Translations under genes and position numbers: made by a program
Shown: positions 24,376 to 32,691 of the stretch, piece after piece
How positions within the stretch are numbered: position 1 is the stretch's first letter
Layout of the letters: each line of letters begins with the position of its first letter
The notes under the pieces: generated by a model
What the model saw: only the letters and a program-made list of their open reading frames with translations
Databases searched by the model: none
What the model was told of the DNA's origin: nothing
DNA from: DATEPR01 sp036279295
GTDB lineage: Bacteria > Actinomycetota > Actinomycetes > Mycobacteriales > Pseudonocardiaceae
Direction of reading: 5' to 3'
NCBI GenBank assembly: GCA_036279295.1
Contig: DASUJK010000269.1
Span: forward strand, 1-46,972
DNA: 46,972 nucleotides

Positions 24376-25417
24376 GTGGGTGCACGGCTGCGGTTCGAGT
24401 TGCTCGGCCCGGTACGCGCGTGGCGCGGCGACGACGAGGTCGAATTCGGCTCACCACAGCAGCGTGCCATTCTGGCCATCCTGCTGCTCCAGGCCGGCAC
24501 ACCCGTATCGCGACCGGCATGGTCCGGCACCCGCCGCGCAGTCGCACAACCCGACCCAGCTGCCGCCGGACGTGCCCGATTTCGTGGGCCGGGACGGCCT
24601 GCGGATGGCGCTGGCCGACGCGGTGCCCCCGGTGGACGCGAGTGTGCCGGTGGACGGCATCGAGGGCCTGGCCGGCGTGGGCAAGACCACTCTCGCGGTC
24701 CGGATCGGCCACGAGGTGGCGGCGAACTTCCCGGACGGCCGACTGTTCCTCGACCTCGGCGCGGCAGGCGAGCCGCTCGCCGAGCTGCTGCGTGGCATCG
24801 GCGTGCCGACAGCCGGACTGCCCGAGTCGTTCAGCGAGCGGGTCGCCCTGTGGCGGACGCTGACCACCGGCAGCAGGCTGCTCGCCGTACTGGACGACGC
24901 CGACGCCGCCGAGCAGGTGCGGCCGTTGCTGCCCGGTGTCGGCGGGTCGGCCGTGGTGATCACGTCGCGGCAGCGTCTGTACGGCCTGGCCTACGTGCGC
25001 TGGCAGCAGTCGGGCGGGCTGACCGAGGACGAGTCGGTCACGTTGCTGGAAGGGCTGGTCGGCGTGCAGCGGGTGCGTGCCGAGCCGGCCGGGTGCGCGA
25101 GTTGGTCGCGCGGTCGGCCGCAGGTGTTGCGGGCGGTCGGCGCGCGGCTGGCGTTCCGGCTGCTGTCCATGGCCGACGGGCCGAACATCTCGGTTGCGGC
25201 GGCATCCGCTGTGCTGAATCTCTCATCTGCCGACAGCGCAGCGCTGCTGGAGTCCCTTGTGGACGTACACCTGCTGGAGCCTGGCGGCCTGGATCGGTAC
25301 TTCTACCACAAGCCACCGCGCATCTTCGCCCGCGGCCGCGCGTTCGCCGAGGACGGCCAGGCGGCCAGCCAGGCGGCGCGGGCCAGGCTGGCCGAGTTCC
25401 TCAGCCCGGCGGAGTGA
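24376..25417 (+). pseudogene. SARP/AfsR-like regulator, decayed
   Basis: The first codons from a GTG at 24376 (LRFELLGPVRAWRGDDEVEFGSPQQRAILAILLLQAGTPVSR) are the start of a SARP-type DNA-binding domain. The rest of that domain and most of the bacterial activation domain are missing. After a frame change near 24510-24530 comes an NB-ARC ATPase: TQLPPDVPDFVGRDGLR, Walker A GLAGVGKTT, Walker B LLAVLDDADAAEQVRPLLPG. Later parts are also shortened (GRPQVLRAVGARLAFRLL) and the frame ends at 25417. It once was an AfsR-like activator of a biosynthetic or degradative pathway. Confidence 0.75.
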
Positions 25418-25525
25418 CCACCTGCGACCTGGATCACTGATCCATCCAGCATTGGCTGGTACCGGCAACCGCGCGGCGAACGCCCCGCTACGCTCGCGTG
25501 CACTGGGGATGGCGAAGGGGGATCA

Positions 25526-26440
25526 GTGGGTCGCGGGCGGTATCGGAGGGTGTCACGCGGCGGCGCGGCAGTCGCGCTCGTTCTCGCAGTTGGCCTGCCC
25601 CTGTCGGCGTGTGGGCCGATCGTGAAGCTGGCAGGCCAGCCCAGCCCGGTGGCGAACGTGTCCACGGTGCCACCCACGACCACCACTCCCCCGCCGACCA
25701 CCACGCCACCCCCGCCGCCACCTGTGCCGACCGTCGACTTCACCCCGGCCGTACACGCCGCGATCGCGGCCGTCGGCGACGGTGAGCTCTCGCTGGCCAT
25801 CTACGACCGCGACGGCGACACGATGGTGGTCAGCTACCGCAGTGACGTGCGGTACTACACCGAGTCGGTGGTCAAGCTGCTGATCGGGCTGGACCGGCTG
25901 GACAGGGGCGGCAGCGCGAGCACCGTGGCCGAGATGCTGTCCCGCAGTGACGACGGCACCGCAACCAAGCTGTGGGACATCGACGGCGGCACCTCGATCG
26001 TGACCAGGATGGCGGCGAAGATCGGCCTGCACGACACCACGCCGCCGCGCAATCCCGGCGAGTGGGGCGACACCAGCACAACGGCTGACGACCTGGTGCG
26101 GATCTACCAGTACATCCTCGGTGAGGCGCCGGCCAGCGAACGGAACGTCGTGCTGGCCGCGCTGCACAACGCCACCAACCTCGGTGCCGACGGAACCGAC
26201 CAGTACTTCGGCATCCCCTACGCCGTTGGCCACAGCCTGCCGTGGGCGGTCAAGCAGGGCTGGGCGTGCTGCGAACCGGGCTGGGTGCTCAACACGACCG
26301 GCCTGATCGGGCCGGACTACCGGTACATCGTGATCGCGCTCACAACCCACGACACTGGCGGCGGGTCCGGCGTCCGCGCGACCGACAGCGCCGAGCTCAC
26401 CAAGGCGGTCGGCGCACTGCTGCCCGACCTGCGCAAGTAG
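25526..26440 (+). CDS. Exported serine-hydrolase (beta-lactamase-fold) lipoprotein
   Basis: A 304-residue predicted lipoprotein. The N-terminus has a basic stretch, a hydrophobic core and the lipobox LSAC with Cys29, followed by a long Thr/Pro-rich linker (about 48-68) that spans the cell wall. The catalytic domain shows SVVK (Ser114, Lys117), the S-x-x-K signature of class A beta-lactamase/penicillin-binding-like serine hydrolases. I do not see a clear K[ST]G box; VKQGWACCEPGW may take its place. Hydrolysis of a cell-wall or small ester/amide substrate is possible, and resistance activity is not implied. The start is GTG at 25526. It is followed 20 bases later by a deaminase gene. Confidence 0.8.
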   Translation: MGRGRYRRVSRGGAAVALVLAVGLPLSACGPIVKLAGQPSPVANVSTVPPTTTTPPPTTTPPPPPPVPTVDFTPAVHAAIAAVGDGELSLAIYDRDGDTMVVSYRSDVRYYTESVVKLLIGLDRLDRGGSASTVAEMLSRSDDGTATKLWDIDGGTSIVTRMAAKIGLHDTTPPRNPGEWGDTSTTADDLVRIYQYILGEAPASERNVVLAALHNATNLGADGTDQYFGIPYAVGHSLPWAVKQGWACCEPGWVLNTTGLIGPDYRYIVIALTTHDTGGGSGVRATDSAELTKAVGALLPDLRK

Positions 26441-26460
26441 CCAGCGAACGGAATATCCCG

Positions 26461-26886
26461 ATGACCGACGATGACGAACGCTTCCTGCGCAGGGCCGTGG
26501 CACTCGCGGCGGCAGGCCGGGCGGCAGGCGACGCTCCGTTCGGTTCGCTGCTGGTCGGGCCGGACGGCACCGTCCTGGCCGAGGACCACAACACCGTGTT
26601 GAGCGACAACGACATCAGCGCTCATCCGGAGCTGAAGCTGGCCAGGTGGGCGGCCCGCGAACTCGACCCGGCCACCGCGGCCGGCACCACGATGTACACC
26701 AGCTGTCAGCCGTGCGGCATGTGCACCGGTGCCATCGACCGCTCCGGCCTCGGCCGCGTCGTGTTCGCGATGTCCAACGACCAGCTCAACGCGCTCAAAC
26801 CGGGCGGCGGTTTCCCTGCCGTGGCACAGGAGGGCCCTGCGCTGTACGAGGAAGCTCGCACCGCGGTCGAGGGCTACTACCGCTAG
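26461..26886 (+). CDS. Cytidine/deoxycytidylate-type nucleoside deaminase family protein
   Basis: A 141-residue zinc-dependent deaminase. The catalytic signatures are HPE (His55, Glu57), where the family more often has HAE, and PCGMC (Cys85, Cys88). Together they bind zinc and activate water. The pattern TSCQPCGMCTGAIDRSGLGRVVFAMS resembles guanine deaminase/TadA-like nucleobase deaminases more than cytidine deaminases. It is a cytoplasmic enzyme in nucleobase salvage. The ATG follows the lipoprotein gene by 20 bases, suggesting co-transcription, although the functions look unrelated. Confidence 0.87.
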   Translation: MTDDDERFLRRAVALAAAGRAAGDAPFGSLLVGPDGTVLAEDHNTVLSDNDISAHPELKLARWAARELDPATAAGTTMYTSCQPCGMCTGAIDRSGLGRVVFAMSNDQLNALKPGGGFPAVAQEGPALYEEARTAVEGYYR

Positions 26887-27055
26887 TCGATCCCGCGGGC
26901 GAACGTATGGAAGCACCCGTGGATCACCGTGGTGTGCACGACGAATTGGTCCCCATGCGCGCGCATGTTCGGTATGGTGCAGCATCGTCGATGGGCCGTC
27001 AACCGGCTGCGCCGAACCACATTCCGTCGCTGTACCTCCGAAGTGGCCTGGACAA

Positions 27056-29059
27056 ATGTTTGACAAAAAGATCGAGCCGGAATCACGTGCGCCGGATCCG
27101 GTCGACAACACGGCGACACCAATGCGAAACGCCTTCACCGGAGCTGGCGACGCCGTCGTACAAACACGGGACGTGCGGGGTGGCGTACACGTGCACGCGT
27201 CGAAGCCCGCGAGAGTGCCGACGCCGAGACAACTGCCCGCGGACACAGCCAATTTCACCGGCCGGTCGGCTGAACTGGCCAGACTCGACTCACTGCTCGG
27301 CGAGAACGAGGAACTGCCGCCGGCAAAGGTCATGCTGGCGACCATCAGCGGCATGGCCGGAGTTGGCAAGACAGCCTTGGCCGTGCACTGGACACGCGGT
27401 ATTCGGGACAGTTTTCCCGATGGCGACCTTTATGTCGATCTTCGCGGCTACGCACATGGCGAGATCGCGGAAGCCGAGGACGTACTGGAACAGTTCCTGC
27501 GGGCATTGGATGTAGCACCCGAGCGGATTCCGCTCGGTCTTGATGCGAGAGCCGCGTTGTACCGGTCACTGCTGAACGGGCGGCGAATGCTGATAGTCCT
27601 GGACAACGCAGCCAATTCACGACATGTCCGCCCGCTGCTGCCCGGCTCGGCCGACTGTCTTGTCGTCGTGACCAGCAGGCGCCGTCTGGTTGGTCTGGTC
27701 GCCAACGGCAGCGCCCATGCACTGGCACTCAGTCCGATTCTGCCCAGCGAAGCGGCCGCCCTACTGGAACGGACCCTCGGGCCGGAACGAACCGCGCCGG
27801 ATCCGGGCGCGGTGATGCGGTTGGCGCAGCGCTGCGGATACCTGCCGCTGGCACTGCGCATCGCGGCGGAGCGCGCCGCGGCACGTACCGACATGACCAT
27901 GGCCGAACTCAGCGCGGAACTGGCGAACGACGACCACCGGCTCGACGTGCTCACCGCCGCCGACGACGAGACGGAGGCCGTGCGCACGGCGTTCTCGTGG
28001 TCGTATCACGCCTTACCGGACGATGCCGCCTGGCTGTTCCGGTTACTCGGCCTGCATGCCGGTCAGCGCATCGGCATCCCGGCGATCGCGGCGCTGGCCG
28101 ACATCCCGCCGGACCGGGCCAAGCGGCTGCTGGACATCCTGGTGGACAGCAACATCCTGGACCGGATCAGTTGCGAGCGTTACCAGTTTCCGCCGCTGCT
28201 GCACAGTTACGCGGCCGAGTGCACGCTGTTGGAGGAGCCAGCACGACGCGATGCCGCGCTGCTGCGGCTGCTCGGGTGGTACCTGCACAGCGCACGCGCG
28301 GCCGCCCGGGCCGCCCAGAATTCCCTGATGCCACCGGAGACCGACGGTTCGCGACCGCCGCGCGGCACGATCTCGTTCACCACCTGGACCGAAGCGCTGG
28401 CGTGGTACCAACTGGAACACGTCAATCTCGTGTCCGCGGCCCGCCAGGCGGCCGCCGCCGGCCAGGAGGCCCTGTCCTGGCGCATCGCCCGCACGTGCGG
28501 TTACTTCCTGGCGCTACGGGGAAGTTATGCCGATCTGACCATCGTCGCCGACATCGGGCTCGCCGCCGCACGGCAGAGCTGGGACGAACTCGGCGAGGCA
28601 CACATGCTGATCCTGTACGGCATCGTGGCCGCCGGTGCCGGCCGGGTCGACGACGCGATCAGGTTGTTCCAGGAGTCGCTGGCCGTATGGTGGGCGATCG
28701 GCGACCAGATCGGCAAGTGCAACGCGCTCAACGAGATCGGCCTCGCGCTCCGCGAGTTGAAGATCTTCGACGACGCGATCGACTATCTCCAGCGCTGCCG
28801 GGACTGTTCGCGCGTGTTCGACAGTCCGGTGACGGAAGGCTATGCGCTGCACAATCTCGGCGACACGATGCGTGGTCTTGGTCGTCCGCAGGAAGCGGTC
28901 GGCTACCTGCGGGAGGCCTTGGCGGTGCGCAGGGAGATCGGCGACCCGCAGACCGAGAGCCACACGGTGCACAGCCTCGGCCATGCACGTCAGGATGTGT
29001 TGAAGGCCGACCCGGCGTACCACTGGACCGACCCGGAGGACGCGGGACACCGGCCGTGA
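27056..29059 (+). CDS. NB-ARC/TPR STAND regulator without SARP DNA-binding domain
   Basis: A 667-residue AfsR-like STAND protein. After a short N-terminal segment containing GGVHVH (42-47), the NB-ARC ATPase starts with RQLPADTANFTGR. Walker A is GMAGVGKT at 99-106, and the Walker B region is RMLIVLDNAANSRHVRPLLPG. A winged-helix part follows (FSWSYHALPDDAAWLFRLLGLH, about 315-345). The C-terminal third consists of TPR-like helix pairs (LIYGIVAAGAGRVDDAI-type, ALHNLGDTMRGLGRPQEAVGYLREALAVRREIGD). No N-terminal SARP DNA-binding domain exists, so it may act through a partner. I used the ATG at 27056; no strong ribosome site precedes it. Confidence 0.85.
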   Translation: MFDKKIEPESRAPDPVDNTATPMRNAFTGAGDAVVQTRDVRGGVHVHASKPARVPTPRQLPADTANFTGRSAELARLDSLLGENEELPPAKVMLATISGMAGVGKTALAVHWTRGIRDSFPDGDLYVDLRGYAHGEIAEAEDVLEQFLRALDVAPERIPLGLDARAALYRSLLNGRRMLIVLDNAANSRHVRPLLPGSADCLVVVTSRRRLVGLVANGSAHALALSPILPSEAAALLERTLGPERTAPDPGAVMRLAQRCGYLPLALRIAAERAAARTDMTMAELSAELANDDHRLDVLTAADDETEAVRTAFSWSYHALPDDAAWLFRLLGLHAGQRIGIPAIAALADIPPDRAKRLLDILVDSNILDRISCERYQFPPLLHSYAAECTLLEEPARRDAALLRLLGWYLHSARAAARAAQNSLMPPETDGSRPPRGTISFTTWTEALAWYQLEHVNLVSAARQAAAAGQEALSWRIARTCGYFLALRGSYADLTIVADIGLAAARQSWDELGEAHMLILYGIVAAGAGRVDDAIRLFQESLAVWWAIGDQIGKCNALNEIGLALRELKIFDDAIDYLQRCRDCSRVFDSPVTEGYALHNLGDTMRGLGRPQEAVGYLREALAVRREIGDPQTESHTVHSLGHARQDVLKADPAYHWTDPEDAGHRP

Positions 29060-29078
29060 CCGGCGCCCCGCGAACCCG

Positions 29079-29855
29079 TCAGGGCAGGAAGTACATCGGG
29101 TTGGGCAGCTTGACGGCCTTGTCCTCGTGACCCATGGACAGGTCACTGAACTGGTCGCCGACGTTCAGCACGATGTCGAAGCCGAGCGACTGGATGTGCG
29201 CCCTGGTCATCGACTTGTACTGGTCGGTCGTGCAGGTGGTGCCGCAGCTGAGGTAGGCGGGCGGCGGCGTGCCGGCTTCCGCCTTCATGAACAGCGAGAC
29301 GGGCTGTGGGTAGCCATCGTGCGTGATCAGGTCGGCGACCGTGGCCGCACGCTGGTGCTCGGGCCGCCCGGTCAGGAAGAACACGGCGACGTGGTGGGCT
29401 GTCGCCCACTTGGCCAGGCCCAGGGTCGGCGCGATCGCCGGGAACTGGTCGGCATTGATGGCGGCCTCGTTGGACGCGGCGTTGAACGCGAACTGGTTGT
29501 CCACCTCCCAGCCGAACGTCACCTCGGACGTGTCGTCCACGTCCAGCACGATCGCCGGGTGGTGCACGCCGTGCGCGAGCCGCTTGCCGAGGTAACGCTG
29601 TGCATCGGAGATCTGAGCCGAGACCTCCCGACCCCACGCGCTGTTCGCCGACGCGTGGTGGTGGCCGGCCGAGTCCACTTGATCGCCGTAGAAGGCCTCG
29701 ACCTGCTGCTCGACCAGGCTGACGTTCGGCGGCTCCTGATCGGGCGACGACTTCCCGGTGGCGGCCAGGGCGGTGGCCCCGCCGACGAGCACCGCGGTGA
29801 CAGCGACGGCGGTCGCTGTCCGTAACATGTTCCCACTCATTCCTCGAATGTTCAC
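29079..29855 (-). CDS. Secreted HAD-superfamily class IIIB acid phosphatase
   Basis: A 258-residue exported phosphatase. The signal peptide (LRTATAVAVTAVLVGGATALAATG, about 11-34) ends before a polar linker. The HAD motif I is DVDDT with nucleophile Asp105 and acid Asp107. Motif II is likely FFLTGRPEHQR, and LNVGDQFSDL resembles motif IV. This is the plant vegetative-storage-protein/HAD acid phosphatase type. I chose the GTG at 29855 because GGAGGG lies 8 bases upstream; the ATG codons at 29840 and 29828 have poorer ribosome sites. It converges with the NB-ARC gene. A role in phosphate scavenging outside the membrane is likely. Confidence 0.85.
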   Translation of the reverse strand: MNIRGMSGNMLRTATAVAVTAVLVGGATALAATGKSSPDQEPPNVSLVEQQVEAFYGDQVDSAGHHHASANSAWGREVSAQISDAQRYLGKRLAHGVHHPAIVLDVDDTSEVTFGWEVDNQFAFNAASNEAAINADQFPAIAPTLGLAKWATAHHVAVFFLTGRPEHQRAATVADLITHDGYPQPVSLFMKAEAGTPPPAYLSCGTTCTTDQYKSMTRAHIQSLGFDIVLNVGDQFSDLSMGHEDKAVKLPNPMYFLP

Positions 29856-29899
29856 CTGTTGTTCCCTCCGAGCCCGATCGATGTGTGATCGGGGACAGG

Positions 29900-30571
29900 C
29901 TAAACGGAACCGCGGGAATGTGGCACCACCAGACCGGATTCGTATGCCGTGACGACCGCCTGGGTGCGGTCGCGCAGCCCGAGCTTGCTCAGCACGCGGC
30001 TGACGTGGGTCTTCACGGTTTCCGGTGTGACCACCAGTCGAGCCGCGATCTCCGGATTGGACAGACCTTCGGCGACCAGCCGCAGCACCTCGGTCTCCCG
30101 TGGCGTCAGCGTGCCGAGCGCGGCCGGTGGCGTGTCCGGCTCCGGACGCAGCCGGGAGAACTCGCTGATCAGGCGCCTGGTGACCGTCGGCGCGAGCAGC
30201 GCCTCCCCTGCCGCGACCACCCGGACCGCGTCGAAGAGGTGTTCGGCCGTGACGTCCTTGAGCAGGAAGCCGCTGGCCCCGGCGCGCAGTGCGTCGTAGA
30301 CGTAGTCGTCGAGGTCGAACGTGGTCAGGATCAGCACACGTGGCCCGGCGCCCGCGCTGACCAGCTGCCGAGTGGCTTCGATGCCGTCCATGCCCGGCAT
30401 CCGGATGTCCATCAGCACGACGTCCGGCGCCTCGGCACGACAGACCCGCACCGCGTCGGCCCCGTCGGACGCCGTGCCGACGACCGCGAAGTCGGGCTGC
30501 GTGTCCAACAGTGCTGCATAACCCGTGCGGATCACCTGGTGGTCGTCGGCCACGACGATCCGGACGTTCAT
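29900..30571 (-). CDS. NarL/LuxR-family response regulator
   Basis: A 223-residue two-component response regulator. The receiver domain has the acidic pair Asp9-Asp10, phospho-acceptor Asp55 in VVLMDIRMPGMDG, the Thr of LILTTF and Lys in FLLKDV. The C-terminal LuxR-type helix-turn-helix is LTPRETEVLRLVAEGLSNPEIAARLVVTPETVKTHVSRVLSKL. It overlaps the upstream sensor kinase by 4 bp (ATGA) and so forms one unit with it. The divergently transcribed ABC transporter operon starting at 31777 is its likely target. Confidence 0.95.
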   Translation of the reverse strand: MNVRIVVADDHQVIRTGYAALLDTQPDFAVVGTASDGADAVRVCRAEAPDVVLMDIRMPGMDGIEATRQLVSAGAGPRVLILTTFDLDDYVYDALRAGASGFLLKDVTAEHLFDAVRVVAAGEALLAPTVTRRLISEFSRLRPEPDTPPAALGTLTPRETEVLRLVAEGLSNPEIAARLVVTPETVKTHVSRVLSKLGLRDRTQAVVTAYESGLVVPHSRGSV

Positions 30572-31674
30572 TCCGCCACCGCCACCGGCAGCGTGGCCTC
30601 GACCAGGAATCCGCCGACGGCGGCATGGCCGGTGCGCAGGTGCCCGCCGACGGCGACGGCCCGTTCCCGCATGCCGGTCAGCCCGTGACCACCGGTCGGT
30701 GCCGACGGTCGAGAACCGGGACCGTTGTCCCGGATACGCAGCCGCAGGGCGTCAGCCGTGTAGTGCAGCTCGACGTCGACGGCGGCGCCTGCCGCGTGCC
30801 GCCGGGTGTTGGTGAGCGCTTCCTGCACGATCCGGTAGGCGGCCAGTTCGACACCAGGATCGAGCGGCACGGGTGGGCCGGCCACGATCAACCGGGTGGC
30901 GGCACCGGACATCTCCCTGGCGTCGTCCAGCAGCTCGTTGAGCTGCTCCAGGCCAGGCTGGGGATGTCGGTCGGCGGTTTCGGTGTCCTCCCGCAGGACG
31001 CCGAGCAGCCGCCGCATCTCGGTCAGGCCGGCCCGTGCCGTGTCACCGATCTCGGACAGCCGCTGCGCACCGGCGGTCGGCAGTCCCGGCACGGTCAACC
31101 TGGCTGTCTCGGCCTGCACGGCGATCATCGAGATGTGGTGTGCGACGACATCGTGCAGCTCGCGGGCGATCCGCGCCCGCTCGCCTCGGGCGGTGTGCTC
31201 CAGCAGGGTGCCGGCCACGGCCTGCCGGGCGGCCCGGTGCACCACGGCCTCCCCCTGGGCCTGTCGGGCGACCCCGACCAGCGCGGCGGCGGGCGCCAGC
31301 GATGCCAGCAGCACGGCGCCCACACCGGCGGGCGAGACGAGCGCCAGCAGCAGGAACGGCACGGCGAGACCGACGGCCAACACGGTTCGGCGCCCGGCCA
31401 GGTACAGCACGATCGACACGGCGCACCCGCCCGCGACGGTCAGGCCGTGGAAGAACACCAGCGACACCACACTCGCCGCCACCACGGCAACCGCCGCGGC
31501 GACCGGGCGCAGCAGGGCCAGCGGCAGCGTGGTGGCCAGCGCCAGCAGACACAGCACCGGGACCAACTGCGCGCTCACGTCGGTGCTGAGCGCACGCAGG
31601 ATCGACTCGACCGCACCGGCCAGCGCCAGCACAGCAGTGCTCCTGGCCAGACCGTCTCCGCTCACGTACGTCAT
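30568..31674 (-). CDS. Sensor histidine kinase, NarX/DesK-like (HisKA_3)
   Basis: A 368-residue membrane kinase. Residues about 10-135 contain several hydrophobic helices with short loops and no large sensor domain, as in DesK-type intramembrane-sensing kinases. The dimerisation/phospho-acceptor helix is ERARIARELHDVVAHHISMIAVQAE with His174. The ATPase domain has the N-box QEALTNTRRHA, G1 DNGPG and G2 GGHGLTGMRERA. The ATG at 31674 faces away from the ABC operon across 102 bp. Such divergent kinase/regulator and exporter pairs commonly respond to membrane-active antibiotics; the signal here is unknown. Confidence 0.92.
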   Translation of the reverse strand: MTYVSGDGLARSTAVLALAGAVESILRALSTDVSAQLVPVLCLLALATTLPLALLRPVAAAVAVVAASVVSLVFFHGLTVAGGCAVSIVLYLAGRRTVLAVGLAVPFLLLALVSPAGVGAVLLASLAPAAALVGVARQAQGEAVVHRAARQAVAGTLLEHTARGERARIARELHDVVAHHISMIAVQAETARLTVPGLPTAGAQRLSEIGDTARAGLTEMRRLLGVLREDTETADRHPQPGLEQLNELLDDAREMSGAATRLIVAGPPVPLDPGVELAAYRIVQEALTNTRRHAAGAAVDVELHYTADALRLRIRDNGPGSRPSAPTGGHGLTGMRERAVAVGGHLRTGHAAVGGFLVEATLPVAVAE

Positions 31675-31776
31675 TGTCGCCGCTGACCGGCGCCGCTGCG
31701 TCCCTCGCTCGGGGGACGCCGAAGATCGCTCGCGCGCGGGACGACCACCGGGCGAGAAGTCCATAACCTCCCTGGC

Positions 31777-32691
31777 ATGAACACCATCGAGGTCAACGGC
31801 CTGCGCAAGCGGTTCGGACCCACAGTGGCACTGGACGGGATGACGTTCACCGTCCAGCCCGGACTGGTCACCGGCTTCGTCGGCCCCAACGGCGCAGGCA
31901 AGTCCACCACGATGCGCGTCATCCTCGGGCTGGACGCCGCCGACGACGGCACCGCGCTGGTCGGCGGCCGGTCCTACCGGGACCTGCGGCATCCGTCCCG
32001 CCACATCGGATCCCTGCTGGACGCGGGCGCGCTGCAACCCAGCCGCACGGGGCGCAACCACCTGTTGTGGCTGGCGCACTCGCAGGGCCTTGGCGCCCGG
32101 CGGGTCGACGAGGTCGTCGAACAGGCCGGGCTCACGTCGGCGATCCGCAGGAAGGCCGGCGGCTACTCGCTCGGCATGCGGCAGCGGCTGGGCATCGCCG
32201 CCGCGCTGCTCGGCGATCCACCCGCGCTGATGCTGGACGAGCCGTTCAACGGCATGGACCCGGAGGGCATCGTGTGGATGCGTGGTTTCCTGCGGTCGCT
32301 GGCCGCGCGGGGTCGCGCGGTGCTGGTCTCCAGTCACCTGATGAGCGAACTCCAGGACACCGCTGATCACCTGGTGGTGGCCGGCCGGGGCAAGGTCATC
32401 GCCGACACCAGCGTGCACGACCTGATCACGGCGGCGTCCGGCGACCGGGTCACGCTGCGCACGTCGGCACGCACACGGGCCATGACGGTGCTCGCCCGGG
32501 CCGGGGCCACCGTGGCCGCGACCGGCCCGGACACGGTCACCGTGTCCGGGCTGATCGCCGAGCGGATCGTGGCGGTGCTCGGCGACAACGCCGTGCCGTT
32601 CGCCGAGGTGACCGCGCACCGCGCGTCGCTCGAAGAGGCCTACATGGAGCTGACCAGGGACGCCGTCGAGTTCCGTGCGGTGACCCGATGA
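31777..32691 (+). CDS. ABC transporter ATPase (drug/lantibiotic exporter type)
   Basis: A 304-residue ATP-binding subunit. The nucleotide-binding domain has Walker A GPNGAGKST, signature YSLGMRQR, Walker B LMLDEPFNGMDP and switch VSSHLMSEL. The C-terminal 90 residues (VTLRTSARTRAMTVLARAGATV to SLEEAYMELT) form the usual ABC-2 exporter accessory domain. It begins the operon that diverges from the two-component genes and overlaps the first permease gene by 4 bp. It probably drives export or protection against a membrane-active compound. Confidence 0.93.
   Translation: MNTIEVNGLRKRFGPTVALDGMTFTVQPGLVTGFVGPNGAGKSTTMRVILGLDAADDGTALVGGRSYRDLRHPSRHIGSLLDAGALQPSRTGRNHLLWLAHSQGLGARRVDEVVEQAGLTSAIRRKAGGYSLGMRQRLGIAAALLGDPPALMLDEPFNGMDPEGIVWMRGFLRSLAARGRAVLVSSHLMSELQDTADHLVVAGRGKVIADTSVHDLITAASGDRVTLRTSARTRAMTVLARAGATVAATGPDTVTVSGLIAERIVAVLGDNAVPFAEVTAHRASLEEAYMELTRDAVEFRAVTR

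Noticed and set aside
25526..26440. True beta-lactamase giving antibiotic resistance
   Set aside because: Only the S-x-x-K box is clear; the other active-site boxes are not recognisable, and long linker lipoproteins of this kind are common in actinomycetes.
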